A program made the translations under genes and the position numbers. DNA of 64,000 bases from Acidobacteria bacterium UBA2999 (GTDB lineage Bacteria > Acidobacteriota > Vicinamibacteria > Vicinamibacterales > UBA2999), in NCBI GenBank assembly GCA_002346475.1, contig DDZV01000026.1, positions 1-64,000 of the forward strand, in the 5' to 3' direction. The notes beneath the pieces were generated by a model. The model was not told where the DNA came from. It made no database searches and was given only the letters and a program-made list of their open reading frames with translations. Within the stretch, counting starts at the first letter, position 1; every line of letters starts with the position of its first letter. Below are positions 1 through 8,291 of this stretch, in pieces.

Positions 1-295
1 CACTGAGATTTCCGCTAGGTGCACCAAAGGCTGCCGAAGCTCGTGCTTTACCCTGAGCGATTTTCACGGTGAAAAAGCGTGCCTGGTCCATGCGAGATAG
101 TGCAATTAAGTCACCACGAAGGTCAACGACAGCGCATGTTAATGCAACACCAATTCTTGTTGCTTCAGTCTCTGCTGCTGCCAGTACTCTTTTAGCCTCT
201 GTAAGTGATAATGAACTTTGTTGTGCATTGCTAGTGTTGACAGATAGCAAAAGCATCATGACCAAGAAAATAAAAGAAGTAATGTGTCTATACAT
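1..295 (-). CDS. GlcG/HbpS-family (heme-binding-like) exported protein, truncated by window edge
   Basis: Read on the minus strand from an ATG at 295, this gives 98 residues without a stop and runs off the left edge, so the C-terminus is missing. The N-terminus is a signal peptide: a short polar start, a hydrophobic core (FIFLVMMLLLS) and a likely cleavage after NTSNA. The mature part begins LTEAKRVLAAAETEA, followed by AVVD, GDLIALSRMD and IAQGKARASAAFG. This order of motifs is typical of the GlcG/HbpS (DUF336) fold, whose members include an extracellular heme-binding sensor partner in Streptomyces and proteins encoded beside glycolate oxidase. The specific role cannot be told from the sequence. 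It lies 78 bp downstream of ispA on the same strand and may be a separate transcription unit. Confidence 0.8.
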   Translation of the reverse strand, partial: MYRHITSFIFLVMMLLLSVNTSNAQQSSLSLTEAKRVLAAAETEATRIGVALTCAVVDLRGDLIALSRMDQARFFTVKIAQGKARASAAFGAPSGNLS

Positions 296-373
296 TTTTC
301 AAATCCTTCAATAGGCTCACTGTTCAATATCAGTGGTAGTTACTATACTTTTCAAACATGTCGGAGATGCAGT

Positions 374-1333
374 CTAGAGAGTTCTTTCGATGATCCAATG
401 ACCAATTTCCAGAAGACGTGCATCCGAAAGATTGATTGATTGTAGCGTAGCTTCAGCGTGTTCGATACAGTGATTAGCCATTTGCCTAGATGTTTTAACG
501 CCGTAAAGTGCAGGATAGGTAGGTTTGCCGGTGACGGCATCTTTGCCTGCGGTTTTTCCAAGATTCTCTGACGAACCTTCAACATCAAGAATGTCATCAA
601 CAATTTGAAACGCTAAACCCATTTGTGTAGCAGCAGTTTTGATCGCAGAGGTTGTTTCCTCGTCAGCACCAGCCATGATAGCCCCAGCTGATGCAGCTCC
701 ACTGATGAGCGCACCCGTTTTTTGTTCGTGCATCTTTTGAAGTTCATCAGAATCTAACTTTGGTTGAGGCAACTCATTTGTTTCAGATGTGACTGAGGCA
801 AGATCCATTGCCTGTCCACCAACCATACCCGTTGCGCCAGCCGCTTTAGCGATTACACCGATCGTAAGAAGTTTTCGATTTACAATCACCGAATCTGATG
901 ATTGTGGCTCGCGTGTTATTAATCCGAATGCTTCTGTTAATAAGCCGTCACCGGCAAGGATTGCCATTCCTTCGCTAGTTACCACGTGCAGAGTTGGCCG
1001 TCCTCGCCGGAGGGTGTCATTATCCATAGCAGGGAGGTCATCGTGAATTAATGAGTAAGTGTGAATTAGTTCAATAGCGCACGCAGCTGGGAGTGCAAGG
1101 GCACGTGCGTTTTTTCTACTGCCAGGGGTTTCTCTTTCTGCAACGGCTTCAGCGCTTGCAAGGCAGAGAATTGGGCGTAAACGTTTTCCTCCAGACTCCA
1201 AGCTGTAGCTCATTGCCGTGGCAAGTGAAGGTGGACAATAAGGAGGTGCTGGTAGAAATAATTTGAGTGCTTTGTTGATATCTTCACGTCTAGCGTCGAG
1301 ATAGTTCTTTAGTGTTGATGTATTGCGTGTCAT
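374..1333 (-). CDS. ispA: Polyprenyl diphosphate synthase (farnesyl/geranylgeranyl type)
   Basis: A 319-aa trans-isoprenyl diphosphate synthase that condenses isopentenyl diphosphate with allylic diphosphates to make C15-C20 precursors for quinones and undecaprenyl carriers. The first aspartate-rich motif is DDLPAMD at residues 98-104 and the second is DDILD at 246-250. GGKRLRP at 48-54 binds the diphosphate. Four residues between the first motif's aspartate pair and its third aspartate is the bacterial FPP-synthase pattern, which favours IspA over long-chain synthases. The length is a little above the usual 295-300. The ATG starts 5 nt after the xseB stop, so the two are almost certainly cotranscribed, as in many bacteria. 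No dxs follows here. The exact chain length of the product is not certain. Confidence 0.92.
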   Translation of the reverse strand: MTRNTSTLKNYLDARREDINKALKLFLPAPPYCPPSLATAMSYSLESGGKRLRPILCLASAEAVAERETPGSRKNARALALPAACAIELIHTYSLIHDDLPAMDNDTLRRGRPTLHVVTSEGMAILAGDGLLTEAFGLITREPQSSDSVIVNRKLLTIGVIAKAAGATGMVGGQAMDLASVTSETNELPQPKLDSDELQKMHEQKTGALISGAASAGAIMAGADEETTSAIKTAATQMGLAFQIVDDILDVEGSSENLGKTAGKDAVTGKPTYPALYGVKTSRQMANHCIEHAEATLQSINLSDARLLEIGHWIIERTL

Positions 1334-1338
1334 TAGGG

Positions 1339-1605
1339 CTATTTAGATTCTTTGTTATGGTCAGTATCAAATATGGTTTTGGCTGGTTCTAAGTTGCCAT
1401 CTTTGTTGACAATGTCGATGCGACGTTCGGCGTCCTTGAGGCGGTCATGGCAATAGTTTGAAAGTTTGACGCCTTTTTCGTAATAACTTAAAGACTCCTC
1501 AAGTTTTAAGTCTCCTTTCTCAAGGTCTTTCACAATTGCTTCAAGTGCTTTGAGCGCTGATTCAAAATCTTTAAAATCCTGAGTAGTTATGTTTTTTTTA
1601 GCCAT
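1339..1605 (-). CDS. xseB: Exodeoxyribonuclease VII small subunit
   Basis: Small subunit of exonuclease VII, which degrades single-stranded DNA into acid-soluble oligonucleotides as a complex with XseA. The core FESALKALEAIVKDLEKGDLKLEESL, then YYEKGVKL and the later LKDAERRIDIV, is the family signature: two helices that pack against the XseA coiled coil. The reading frame is open 11 codons further upstream (ATG at 1638). I prefer the ATG at 1605 because the protein then starts MAKKN, close to family length (88 aa), and a GGAG/GGA purine stretch lies upstream of it, while the 1638 start has no visible ribosome site. It sits between xseA and ispA in one minus-strand operon. Confidence 0.9.
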   Translation of the reverse strand: MAKKNITTQDFKDFESALKALEAIVKDLEKGDLKLEESLSYYEKGVKLSNYCHDRLKDAERRIDIVNKDGNLEPAKTIFDTDHNKESK

Positions 1606-1657
1606 CGATTTGTCCAGTCTCCAGTCAGGCACTGCCATCTCAATCGTGACTGCTGGG

Positions 1658-3088
1658 TTATTGGTCGTTTTTCTTTTGCGTTAACTTTTGCACTTCGCAC
1701 GACAATTCGCCCTTGGCCAGGGTTACTCTAACCTTATCGCCCACGTGTGTAGCATTTGTATCCCGAATGATTTTTGTACGATTGTTATTCCAACAGACTG
1801 CATATCCGCGTCCAAGAACTGCGAGTGGGCTTAAGCTATGGATTTGTCCAGCAAGGCTCCTTAGTTGTGCTTCTGCTGTGTGATAACAGGCTCCTATGGC
1901 GGGAGAGATTTGATTATTAGCAGCAACAAGTCGTGTTCGGAAGTTACTAATTCTGTGACGCACATCTAGAGCTTCGAGTTTTAATCTGAGTTTCTGATAG
2001 CTTTGCTCACGCTGTTTCAGGGCTGTTCGTGCCGAGTCTTGGAGTTGATGTGCGAGTTCTGATACGTGTTGACTTCGAAGGGAGCAGCGATCTGGAAACC
2101 TTGCGTAACCCGGATTCGATTCAACTTTTCTGACCTTAGATTCAAGCAGACGTAGAAGTAGAGTACTAGAGGACTGAATACGACTAGTTAAAGTGCTGAC
2201 CTCTGTTACAAGAGCATCTTTGCGCTTAACGACTATTTCTGCTGCCGCTGATGGGGTAGGAGCTCGATAATCTGCTACAAAATCAGCAATTGTGATGTCA
2301 GTTTCATGTCCGACAGCTGAAATGGTGGGTACAGGACTAGCTGCCAGGGCCCTAGCTACTACTTCTTCATTAAAAGCCCATAAGTCTTGGATAGATCCAC
2401 CACCACGCCCGACAATAACAACATCTACACCAGGGACCTTTCCGACGGTTTTAATGGCTTTTGCGATTTCGAGTGCAGCACCATCACCCTGAACACGTGT
2501 TGGACAAATGACAATGTGTCTATTTGGGTAACGCCGGTCTAATACTTGGACAATGTCTCGAATGACTGCTCCATCGAGGGAAGTGACAACTCCAATTATT
2601 CTCGGTAATGCTGGAAGGGAGCGCTTGCGATTCTGATCAAACAATCCTTCAGTTGTTAGGCGTTGTTTAAGTTGATCAAAGGCTAGCTGTAATGCTCCGA
2701 GTCCCTCAGGCTCTAGATGCTTGCAAATGATTTGATAGTTTCCGGTCGGAGCGTAAACATTAAGTTGGCCATGTGTTACAACCCGTAACCCGTCTTCTGG
2801 TTTGAAGCGTAAGGTTCGACGGTCTGACTTCCACATAATGCACTTTATTTGGGCAGCGTTCTTTGCACTGCTGTCTCTAAGCGTGAAATATAGGTGGCCA
2901 CTGCTGTAGGTTTTGCAGTTTACAAGTTCACCTTCGACCGTTAGTTCATCTGGGAATGTTGATTCAAGCTGAGAACAAATATTTGCAGTAAGCTCTGCAA
3001 CCGTCATTACTCGCTTTTGAGATGAAGGTATCGTGTCTTGAGTTTCTGGCTCAAGATCACCGAAGGGTAAATTGAAGGAGGAGTTCAT
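1658..3088 (-). CDS. xseA: Exodeoxyribonuclease VII large subunit
   Basis: Catalytic large subunit of exonuclease VII, 476 aa against a usual 400-460. The N-terminal third holds the OB-fold (VEGELVNCKTYSSGHLYFTLRD). The catalytic domain follows with PRIIGVVTS, RYPNRHIVICPTRVQG, VGRGGGSIQDLWAFNEE and SAVGHETDITIADFVADYRAPTPSAA, all strongly conserved in XseA. The long, charged C-terminal part fits the coiled coil that recruits several XseB subunits, and GRGYAV near the end is the usual C-terminal landmark. It lies 28 bp after the YmdB-like gene and shortly before xseB, so the three are probably cotranscribed. Confidence 0.95.
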   Translation of the reverse strand: MNSSFNLPFGDLEPETQDTIPSSQKRVMTVAELTANICSQLESTFPDELTVEGELVNCKTYSSGHLYFTLRDSSAKNAAQIKCIMWKSDRRTLRFKPEDGLRVVTHGQLNVYAPTGNYQIICKHLEPEGLGALQLAFDQLKQRLTTEGLFDQNRKRSLPALPRIIGVVTSLDGAVIRDIVQVLDRRYPNRHIVICPTRVQGDGAALEIAKAIKTVGKVPGVDVVIVGRGGGSIQDLWAFNEEVVARALAASPVPTISAVGHETDITIADFVADYRAPTPSAAAEIVVKRKDALVTEVSTLTSRIQSSSTLLLRLLESKVRKVESNPGYARFPDRCSLRSQHVSELAHQLQDSARTALKQREQSYQKLRLKLEALDVRHRISNFRTRLVAANNQISPAIGACYHTAEAQLRSLAGQIHSLSPLAVLGRGYAVCWNNNRTKIIRDTNATHVGDKVRVTLAKGELSCEVQKLTQKKNDQ

Positions 3089-3116
3089 ATTTGCCCATCC
3101 TTACTACTAAGGAGCA

Positions 3117-3929
3117 CTAACTGTTCTTAGTGTTTAATTCTTCCAAGTCATTCACCGATGCGCTGATGCGTTTGATAGCAGTTGAGTGTCCAGTTTTTTC
3201 ATCTACTGAGATAAGGACACCATGAAATCTAGGGTTTTCTGTCGCAGCTTCGAACCGGGATGGCATACCAGTCAGGAAACGCGACATTACTCCATCACGC
3301 TCCATTCCTATAATGGAATCGTGTGGACCCGTCATACCTACGTCAGTGATGTAGGCAGTTCCTTTTGGCAGGATACGTTCATCAGCAGTCTGTACGTGTG
3401 TATGGGTACCAACTACTGCGGTGACTTTGCCATCTAAGTGCCAACCCATAGCCATTTTTTCGCTTGTAGCCTCAGCGTGGAAATCAACAATTATGATCCT
3501 AGTTTGATGACGAATTTTTTCAATTTCTTCAAGTACCCCGACGAATGGATTGTCAAGCGGAAGCATGAATATACGACCCATAGCGTTAATAACACCGACG
3601 GCTTGACCTTTGCTGGTGCGCGCTGCATAAGTTCCTCGACCTGGAACATTAGTTGGAAAGTTTGACGGTCGTAGGAGCCTGGGTTCAGTTTCAATGTAAT
3701 TAAGTACTTCTTTCTTGTCCCAGATATGATTCCCTGAAGTCATTACATCAATACCAAGTTCCAATAACTCTTCGCCAATGTCACGCGTGATACCAAATCC
3801 CCCGGCAGCATTTTCGGCGTTGGCAATAATAATGTCTGGTTTATATTCATGGCTAATAACATGTAGGTAACGGTTCAGAAGAGTGCGTCCTGGACGTCCC
3901 ATAATGTCGCCAATAAAGAGAATATTCAT
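3117..3929 (-). CDS. ymdB: TIGR00282-family metallophosphoesterase (YmdB-like)
   Basis: A 270-aa binuclear metallophosphoesterase of the YmdB family, whose Bacillus member hydrolyses 2',3'- and 3',5'-cyclic nucleotides and affects RNA turnover and biofilm choice. Visible metal and active-site motifs in order are GDIMGRPGR (residues 7-15), NAENAAGGFGI, SGNHIWDKKE, DFHAEATSEKMA and GTHTHVQTADE. In many genomes this gene follows rny (RNase Y). Here it is the first gene of a run with xseA, xseB and ispA, with no rny in the window. Its upstream region is shared divergently with rpoZ and carries a hairpin (3939-3970). The family assignment is secure; the cellular substrate is not known. Confidence 0.9.
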   Translation of the reverse strand: MNILFIGDIMGRPGRTLLNRYLHVISHEYKPDIIIANAENAAGGFGITRDIGEELLELGIDVMTSGNHIWDKKEVLNYIETEPRLLRPSNFPTNVPGRGTYAARTSKGQAVGVINAMGRIFMLPLDNPFVGVLEEIEKIRHQTRIIIVDFHAEATSEKMAMGWHLDGKVTAVVGTHTHVQTADERILPKGTAYITDVGMTGPHDSIIGMERDGVMSRFLTGMPSRFEAATENPRFHGVLISVDEKTGHSTAIKRISASVNDLEELNTKNS

Positions 3930-4211
3930 TAGTTTCGGTTAGCAAGGTCTTTAATTGCGAGACCGTGCCAATAGTGTGTCGTGTTTGCTATTTCGGTGAA
4001 GATAAGTTTGATCACAGGATGTCATGTTCTCATACATCTCTAATTGTCTGTAGTCCGAAGGTTATTACAGGCTGTTCTTGGCCAGAGGGATTATTAGTTT
4101 GGGTAATCATTACAAGTCGAAAGTATTTCCATTTTTCGAGTAAACTATATTTAGGTATTATTAATAATTAATATCTTATTAGATGATTTTACCAAGGACT
4201 TTGTAGCTCTT
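3930..4211. other. Divergent intergenic region (ymdB-like / rpoZ)
   Basis: About 280 bp without a convincing gene. It must hold the promoters of the minus-strand ymdB-xseAB-ispA run and of plus-strand rpoZ. The rpoZ-proximal part (about 4130-4185) is very A+T-rich. An open frame of 68 codons at 3965-4171 has an unlikely composition and no family resemblance. In some other phyla a 6S RNA gene lies near rny/ymdB; I looked for its landmarks on the minus strand and could not establish them. Confidence 0.4.
3939..3970 (-). repeat. Imperfect hairpin in the ymdB-like 5' leader
   Basis: The arms TTAGCAAGGTCT (3939-3950) and AGACCGTGCCAA (3960-3971 in the plus sense) pair at 10 of 12 positions around a 9-nt loop. 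The hairpin lies just upstream of the ymdB-like ATG at 3929. It is not followed by a T run on either strand, so it is not a simple terminator. It could be a leader stem or the 3' end of an unrecognised RNA. The function is unknown. Confidence 0.3.
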
Positions 4212-4487
4212 ATGGAAACAACTGATCAGACAACGGACCCAGTTCAAGAACCTTCTACCGATGAGGCTCCTAAGGCACCGATACATCTAATTAAGAGTCG
4301 GTTTCTTTTTGTAGACGTTTCAGCAATGCGAACGAAACAACTTCGTCGTGGTGCATTGTCGCGTCTTGTAAATAGCGACCAATCTAAGGAATCAAAAAAA
4401 CTAGAACGTATTGCTATGGAAGAGGTCAGACAAGGTCTTATTGATTATGAGCTCCTTGAGCCTGCAGAAAGTGCTGAAGAGAGTTAG
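4212..4487 (+). CDS. rpoZ: RNA polymerase omega subunit
   Basis: A 91-aa protein resembling the omega subunit, which helps beta' fold and assemble into RNA polymerase. The conserved helix region reads SRFLFVDVSAMRTKQLRRGA, matching the usual pattern of a fold-start residue pair followed by A-x-R-A-x-Q-L-x-x-G. The later ERIAMEEVRQGLIDYEL matches the usual alanine/glutamate-rich end (ALREIAAGKI in other species). The N-terminal 22 residues are an acidic, threonine- and proline-rich extension. No gmk precedes it, unlike in many bacteria. The sequence is divergent, so I am confident but not certain. A weak purine stretch (AAGGA) lies about 14 nt before the ATG. Confidence 0.78.
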   Translation: METTDQTTDPVQEPSTDEAPKAPIHLIKSRFLFVDVSAMRTKQLRRGALSRLVNSDQSKESKKLERIAMEEVRQGLIDYELLEPAESAEES

Positions 4488-4572
4488 CTTGTCGTAGCTA
4501 CTGGAAGCCAGTCTTGCCGGTTATCTAACTAGCCATGTTTTTGTTGCCCTAACGTATCCGAGGGGATGTAGT

Positions 4573-4827
4573 ATGGAATTTGAACTTATATTCGGAGTAC
4601 TAGAAGGGATCGTTGCCAGTACAGTTTTTATTATCATCTTGTTAGTAGGGTTTGCACTTTTGGTTGGGCTGACTAAGCTCAGAAAATCTGGCGGAAAAAC
4701 AAAAATTGTACGAAGTCTTGATGAGATGGTTGGCGGAAGCGCAGAATTTTTCCCACCTACAGTCCCGCGCGGTCCAGCTGACCAGTTAAATTCACCTGAA
4801 TTACTAGAAGCTGACACTAAAGACTAA
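4573..4827 (+). CDS. Small single-span membrane protein, function unknown
   Basis: An 84-aa protein that I do not recognise. Residues 12-34 form one hydrophobic segment (IVASTVFIIILLVGFALLVGL), followed by a basic stretch (TKLRKSGGKTKIVR) that places the C-terminus in the cytoplasm, and an acidic, proline-containing tail. AGGGG lies 7 nt before the ATG, a good ribosome site that supports it as real. It sits between rpoZ and an FAH-family gene on the same strand, 85 bp after rpoZ. The opposite-strand frame over the same bases is judged a shadow. Confidence 0.6.
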   Translation: MEFELIFGVLEGIVASTVFIIILLVGFALLVGLTKLRKSGGKTKIVRSLDEMVGGSAEFFPPTVPRGPADQLNSPELLEADTKD

Positions 4828-4923
4828 CTGGTCAATTTTTCAAGCTTAGAATTTTTATGTAATAGTCGCATGGGTAGCATTAGTGCGACGTTGCCTTTAC
4901 ACATCTATGTGTCTTAAAAACTC

Positions 4924-5778
4924 ATGAGATATATTTCGTTCAAACTTGGCGATCGACGCACTTACGGGATTATGCATGAGGGCGGAATTATTGACTTGGG
5001 GGATCGTTTTAAAGCGTCTCTCCCAGATCTTAATAGTTACTTACAAGCTTTAGCTTCTGGCTTTAGTCTTCCAAGGTTTCCATCATCCTTAAGAGACTGC
5101 ACAGTGAATGACATTATTTATGAGCCTGTGTGTAGTCCTAACAAGATTATCTGTGTTGGGATGAACTATGAAAAACATAGACAAGAGACTGGCCGTAACA
5201 AAACAGAATACCCAACGTTATTCAGTCGTTTTCCTGAGACCCTCATTGGTCACCGATCTTCTATTGTGCGACCTCGTGTTTCAACTGAACTTGATTTTGA
5301 AGGGGAACTCGCAGTAGTTATCGGTCGGTCTGGACGTCGAATTCCATCCCAAAAAGCTCTTTCATTTATTGCGGGTTATTCGTGCTTTAACGATGGGTCT
5401 ATCCGGGATTGGCAACGGCATACCCATCAGTTTCTACCAGGAAAAAACTTTTCAGCGACTGCGCCATTTGGTCCAGAGTTAGTTACACCAGAGGAGCTTG
5501 GTCCCTTGGAGTCACTTCAAATAGAAACACGGCTTAATGGAGTAGTAATGCAGTCGGCTTTGCTCGGCGAGATGATTTTTCCCGTAGCTGAAATTATTGA
5601 ATATATCTCTACTTTCATCACGTTAGACCCTGGCGATGTTATTGCTACCGGAACACCTGGAGGTGTAGGTGTTAAAAGGGAGCCTCCGGTATTTATGAAA
5701 TCTGGGGATACAGTAGAGGTAATTGTAGAGGAAGTGGGCCATCTAATTAATGATGTCGTCGAAGAGCCAGTATCGTAA
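4924..5778 (+). CDS. Fumarylacetoacetate hydrolase (FAH) family protein
   Basis: A 284-aa FAH-superfamily enzyme; members cleave or decarboxylate 2-oxo acids such as fumarylpyruvate, acylpyruvates or homoprotocatechuate-pathway intermediates using Mg2+ or Mn2+. Visible landmarks are CVGMNYEKHRQETGR, the metal-ligand region TELDFEGELAVVIGR, GYSCFNDGSIRDWQ and the C-terminal TLDPGDVIATGTPGGVG. The first 65 residues form the small N-terminal domain typical of the acylpyruvase/isomerase subgroup. The substrate cannot be predicted from the sequence alone. It ends 20 bp before the convergent gatA. Confidence 0.9.
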   Translation: MRYISFKLGDRRTYGIMHEGGIIDLGDRFKASLPDLNSYLQALASGFSLPRFPSSLRDCTVNDIIYEPVCSPNKIICVGMNYEKHRQETGRNKTEYPTLFSRFPETLIGHRSSIVRPRVSTELDFEGELAVVIGRSGRRIPSQKALSFIAGYSCFNDGSIRDWQRHTHQFLPGKNFSATAPFGPELVTPEELGPLESLQIETRLNGVVMQSALLGEMIFPVAEIIEYISTFITLDPGDVIATGTPGGVGVKREPPVFMKSGDTVEVIVEEVGHLINDVVEEPVS

Positions 5779-5798
5779 GGTCGTTATGAACAATACTT

Positions 5799-7298
5799 TT
5801 AGATAGCTACAGTATCAGGAGTCTTCTGTGCCCACGGAGTAAGTTGTTCATACGCATCAGCGACTCTTAGGATTGTTGCTTCATCAAACATTCGTCCTGT
5901 TAGTTGAAGGCCAATCGGTAGTATTTTTTGAGTGTTGTTGGATTCGGTTGCTTGCACGAAACCACAGGGAATACTGATAGCTGGAAGACCTACTAGGTTC
6001 GCGCTAACTGTGAAAATGTCACCCAAATACATTTGGAGCGGGTCATCAATCTTTGATCCCAGTGAGAATGCCGGAGTTGGTGTGGTTGGCATTGCTATAA
6101 CGTCTACACTCTGGAAGGTTTTTTCGTAATCTTTACGGAGCAGAGTTCTGACTTGCTGAGCTTTTCGATAATAAGCATCGTAGTAACCCGCACTCAGCAC
6201 GTAAGTTCCAAGCATAATTCGGCGCTTTACTTCGGCACCAAACCCTTCATCACGAGTACTTTCGTACATTTCTTTTAGAGTTTCAATCTCTTTCGCACTG
6301 GTGCGATGTCCGTAACGGACCCCGTCATAGCGGGCTAGATTAGAACTAGCTTCAGCAGTGGCTACAAGGTAATACGCGGGGATTGCGTAACGGGCATGTG
6401 GAAGATCAACTTCTACAAGCAGTGCACCTTCATTTTGCAAAGTATTTAGTGCTAACTCAAAAGCCTTTCCTACCTCTTCATCTATACCGCTATTGATAAA
6501 TGATTTTGGAATACCAATACGGATACCTTGAACATTTCCTGTAAGTTCTGAAAGGAAATCAGGCACTGGTTCAGAGCTTGTAGTCGAATCCTGAGAGTCA
6601 GAGCCGGCTATAACAGAAAGCACGAGGGCTGCATCTGCGGCTGAACGGGCCATTGGTCCAATTTGATCAAGGGAAGAAGCAAATGCAAGTAGCCCGTAAC
6701 GAGATACACGACCATAGGTCGGCTTCAAGCCAACAATACCGCACAGAGCGGCTGGTTGACGAATGGAGCCACCGGTGTCAGAGCCTAAAGCAACTGGAAC
6801 AAGGTTGGCAGCAACAGCTGCTGCCGATCCACCACTAGACCCACCTGGAGCCCGTGTTGTATCCCAGGGATTCATCACAGCACCAAAAGCAGAATTTTCA
6901 TTCGATGAACCCATCGCAAACTCATCACAATTAGTTTTACCAATGATCACGGCACCTGCTGCTTCGAGTCGTTCGATTACTGTTGCGTTGTAGGGAGGAA
7001 CGTACTGACTTAGAACTTTAGATGAAGCAGTAGTTCTAAGACCGCGCACACACAGGTTGTCTTTGACAGCGATAGGTACACCAGCTAATGGACCGACAGA
7101 CTTTCCAGTATTACGCTTAATGTCAATATCTTTTGCGGCGACAAGAGCGTGTTCAGTTGCGACGGTATTAAAAGCATTGAGGTTTGGATTTAAAGAGTCA
7201 ATTTTTGATAAATACTCTCTGCAAATTTCAACTGCGGATACATGTCCAGTAGTTACTTCTTTCTGTATAGTTCGAGCCTGAGGTATAGCGTTTTTCAT
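5799..7298 (-). CDS. gatA: Asp-tRNA(Asn)/Glu-tRNA(Gln) amidotransferase subunit A
   Basis: The glutaminase subunit of the GatCAB amidotransferase, which releases ammonia from glutamine to convert misacylated Glu-tRNA(Gln) or Asp-tRNA(Asn). It has 499 aa, close to family length. The amidase-signature catalytic triad is fully visible: Lys79 in AVKDN, Ser154 in PGGSSGGS and Ser178 in DTGGSIR, the same numbering as in the characterised Staphylococcus enzyme. It starts 3 nt after gatC, with which it forms an operon. gatB is not within this window and must lie elsewhere. The dependence on GatCAB implies that the organism makes Gln-tRNA or Asn-tRNA indirectly. Confidence 0.97.
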   Translation of the reverse strand: MKNAIPQARTIQKEVTTGHVSAVEICREYLSKIDSLNPNLNAFNTVATEHALVAAKDIDIKRNTGKSVGPLAGVPIAVKDNLCVRGLRTTASSKVLSQYVPPYNATVIERLEAAGAVIIGKTNCDEFAMGSSNENSAFGAVMNPWDTTRAPGGSSGGSAAAVAANLVPVALGSDTGGSIRQPAALCGIVGLKPTYGRVSRYGLLAFASSLDQIGPMARSAADAALVLSVIAGSDSQDSTTSSEPVPDFLSELTGNVQGIRIGIPKSFINSGIDEEVGKAFELALNTLQNEGALLVEVDLPHARYAIPAYYLVATAEASSNLARYDGVRYGHRTSAKEIETLKEMYESTRDEGFGAEVKRRIMLGTYVLSAGYYDAYYRKAQQVRTLLRKDYEKTFQSVDVIAMPTTPTPAFSLGSKIDDPLQMYLGDIFTVSANLVGLPAISIPCGFVQATESNNTQKILPIGLQLTGRMFDEATILRVADAYEQLTPWAQKTPDTVAI

Positions 7299-7301
7299 TC
7301 T

Positions 7302-7595
7302 TTAGATAACTCTTGGCACTTTGAATAACCCTGCCTCTGGATCAGGGTCTGGCGCGTTTGCAAGTGCATCTGTGATCGGAAGAGATATTCCAGATTTATC
7401 CTCACGCTCTGTCCCGAAGTCATTATGGACGTGGGCAGTGGCTAGAACGCCACTCGTATCAAGTTGCTGCAATTCTTCAAAATAATTAAGAATATTAGCG
7501 AGTTGGCGTACGAAAAGTTCCTTTTCATTTTCTGTGAGGTCTAAGTGCGCCAGTTTTGCTATACGTTCAACTTCGTTTCTGGTGAGTTCTGACAT
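7302..7595 (-). CDS. gatC: Asp/Glu-tRNA amidotransferase subunit C
   Basis: A 97-aa GatC, the small belt subunit that wraps around GatA and GatB and stabilises the complex. The family pattern is clear: an N-terminal LTRNEVERIAKLAHLDL, then the helix containing QLANILNYFEELQQLDT, followed by the extended C-terminal PDPDPEAGLFKVPRVI, where the VPRVI ending is highly conserved. It is the first gene of the gatC-gatA operon and is divergent from the VTT-domain gene at 7677. The 81 bp between the two ATGs must carry both promoters. Confidence 0.95.
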   Translation of the reverse strand: MSELTRNEVERIAKLAHLDLTENEKELFVRQLANILNYFEELQQLDTSGVLATAHVHNDFGTEREDKSGISLPITDALANAPDPDPEAGLFKVPRVI

Positions 7596-7676
7596 GATTA
7601 GAATCGTACCACGAGTTGCTTCATGGTTCTTGGATTCTCTTATTCTTAAGGGTTCCTAGACGTTATACGATTAATT

Positions 7677-8237
7677 ATGACTCTTGCTCGACGCATCACA
7701 TTTGGTTTCTGGCTCGTGATAACCCTCAGCCTTACCATGCTCTATCTAAGCAGGCCAGAGTTGATCAACCCAGGCCAGCTCGTCAATTTCTTAAGACAGT
7801 TAGGACCGCTTGTTTTAGTTGGTTATTTTTTATTGAGCGTGTTTCGACCAGTCATACTAGTTCCAAGCACAGTACTTATTATCGTTGGCACATTGCTCTT
7901 CCCAGACTGGCCCTTTTTGGTATTTGCAATTTCACTGTCAGCAATAGTGTTTTCAGCTGCGCTCATATACTATTTTTTCAATTTTCTCGGAATTGACAAG
8001 TTGTTTGAACATAAGCATCCGGCTCGCTTACGGTGGCTCGAGAAACAACTAGCTTTAAAAGGTTTTTGGATTGTCGTTGGGTGGTCTATGTTTCCTTTTG
8101 TTCCGACCGACGCTATTTGCTATGTCGCAGGGACTTTTCGGATGCACATAGGGAAATTCTTACTGGGTGTGATGCTTGGTGAAATCCCAGTCGTTGTTTT
8201 TTATGTTATGGGTGGAACATGGTTCTTTGGATCTTAG
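7677..8237 (+). CDS. TVP38/TMEM64 (VTT-domain) membrane protein
   Basis: A 186-aa inner-membrane protein of the VTT/DedA-like superfamily, whose members are thought to act as lipid scramblases or ion-coupled transporters. It has a first hydrophobic helix (about 8-25) and several further segments. The conserved loop FRPVILVPSTVLIIVGTLLFP and the second half WSMFPFVPTDAICYVAGTFRM followed by FLLGVMLGEIP match the two re-entrant repeats of the family. The P-F-V-P element is characteristic. The substrate is unknown. It is divergent from gatC and convergent with nfo, with a hairpin between. Confidence 0.82.
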   Translation: MTLARRITFGFWLVITLSLTMLYLSRPELINPGQLVNFLRQLGPLVLVGYFLLSVFRPVILVPSTVLIIVGTLLFPDWPFLVFAISLSAIVFSAALIYYFFNFLGIDKLFEHKHPARLRWLEKQLALKGFWIVVGWSMFPFVPTDAICYVAGTFRMHIGKFLLGVMLGEIPVVVFYVMGGTWFFGS

Positions 8238-8245
8238 GGAGGGTG

Positions 8246-8268
8246 CTTCTTGCTAGCCAAGCAAGAAG
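8246..8268. terminator. Bidirectional hairpin between convergent genes
   Basis: A perfect 9-bp stem, CTTCTTGCT (8246-8254) and AGCAAGAAG (8260-8268), closes a 5-nt loop between the ends of the VTT-domain gene and nfo. The position suggests transcription termination from both sides. No strong T run follows on either strand, so it is not a textbook intrinsic terminator. Confidence 0.5.
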
Positions 8269-8291
8269 AGTTTAGGGACAGGCAAACCTTT

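Noticed and set aside
3965..4171. 68-codon frame in the ymdB/rpoZ spacer
   Set aside because: Unlikely composition with many cysteines and histidines, no ribosome site and no family resemblance.
3930..4211. 6S RNA on the minus strand
   Set aside because: The position would fit other phyla, but the central bubble and closing stem could not be recognised.
4521..4817. 98-codon minus-strand frame opposite the small membrane protein
   Set aside because: The plus-strand frame has a good ribosome site and a membrane helix; this one is its shadow.
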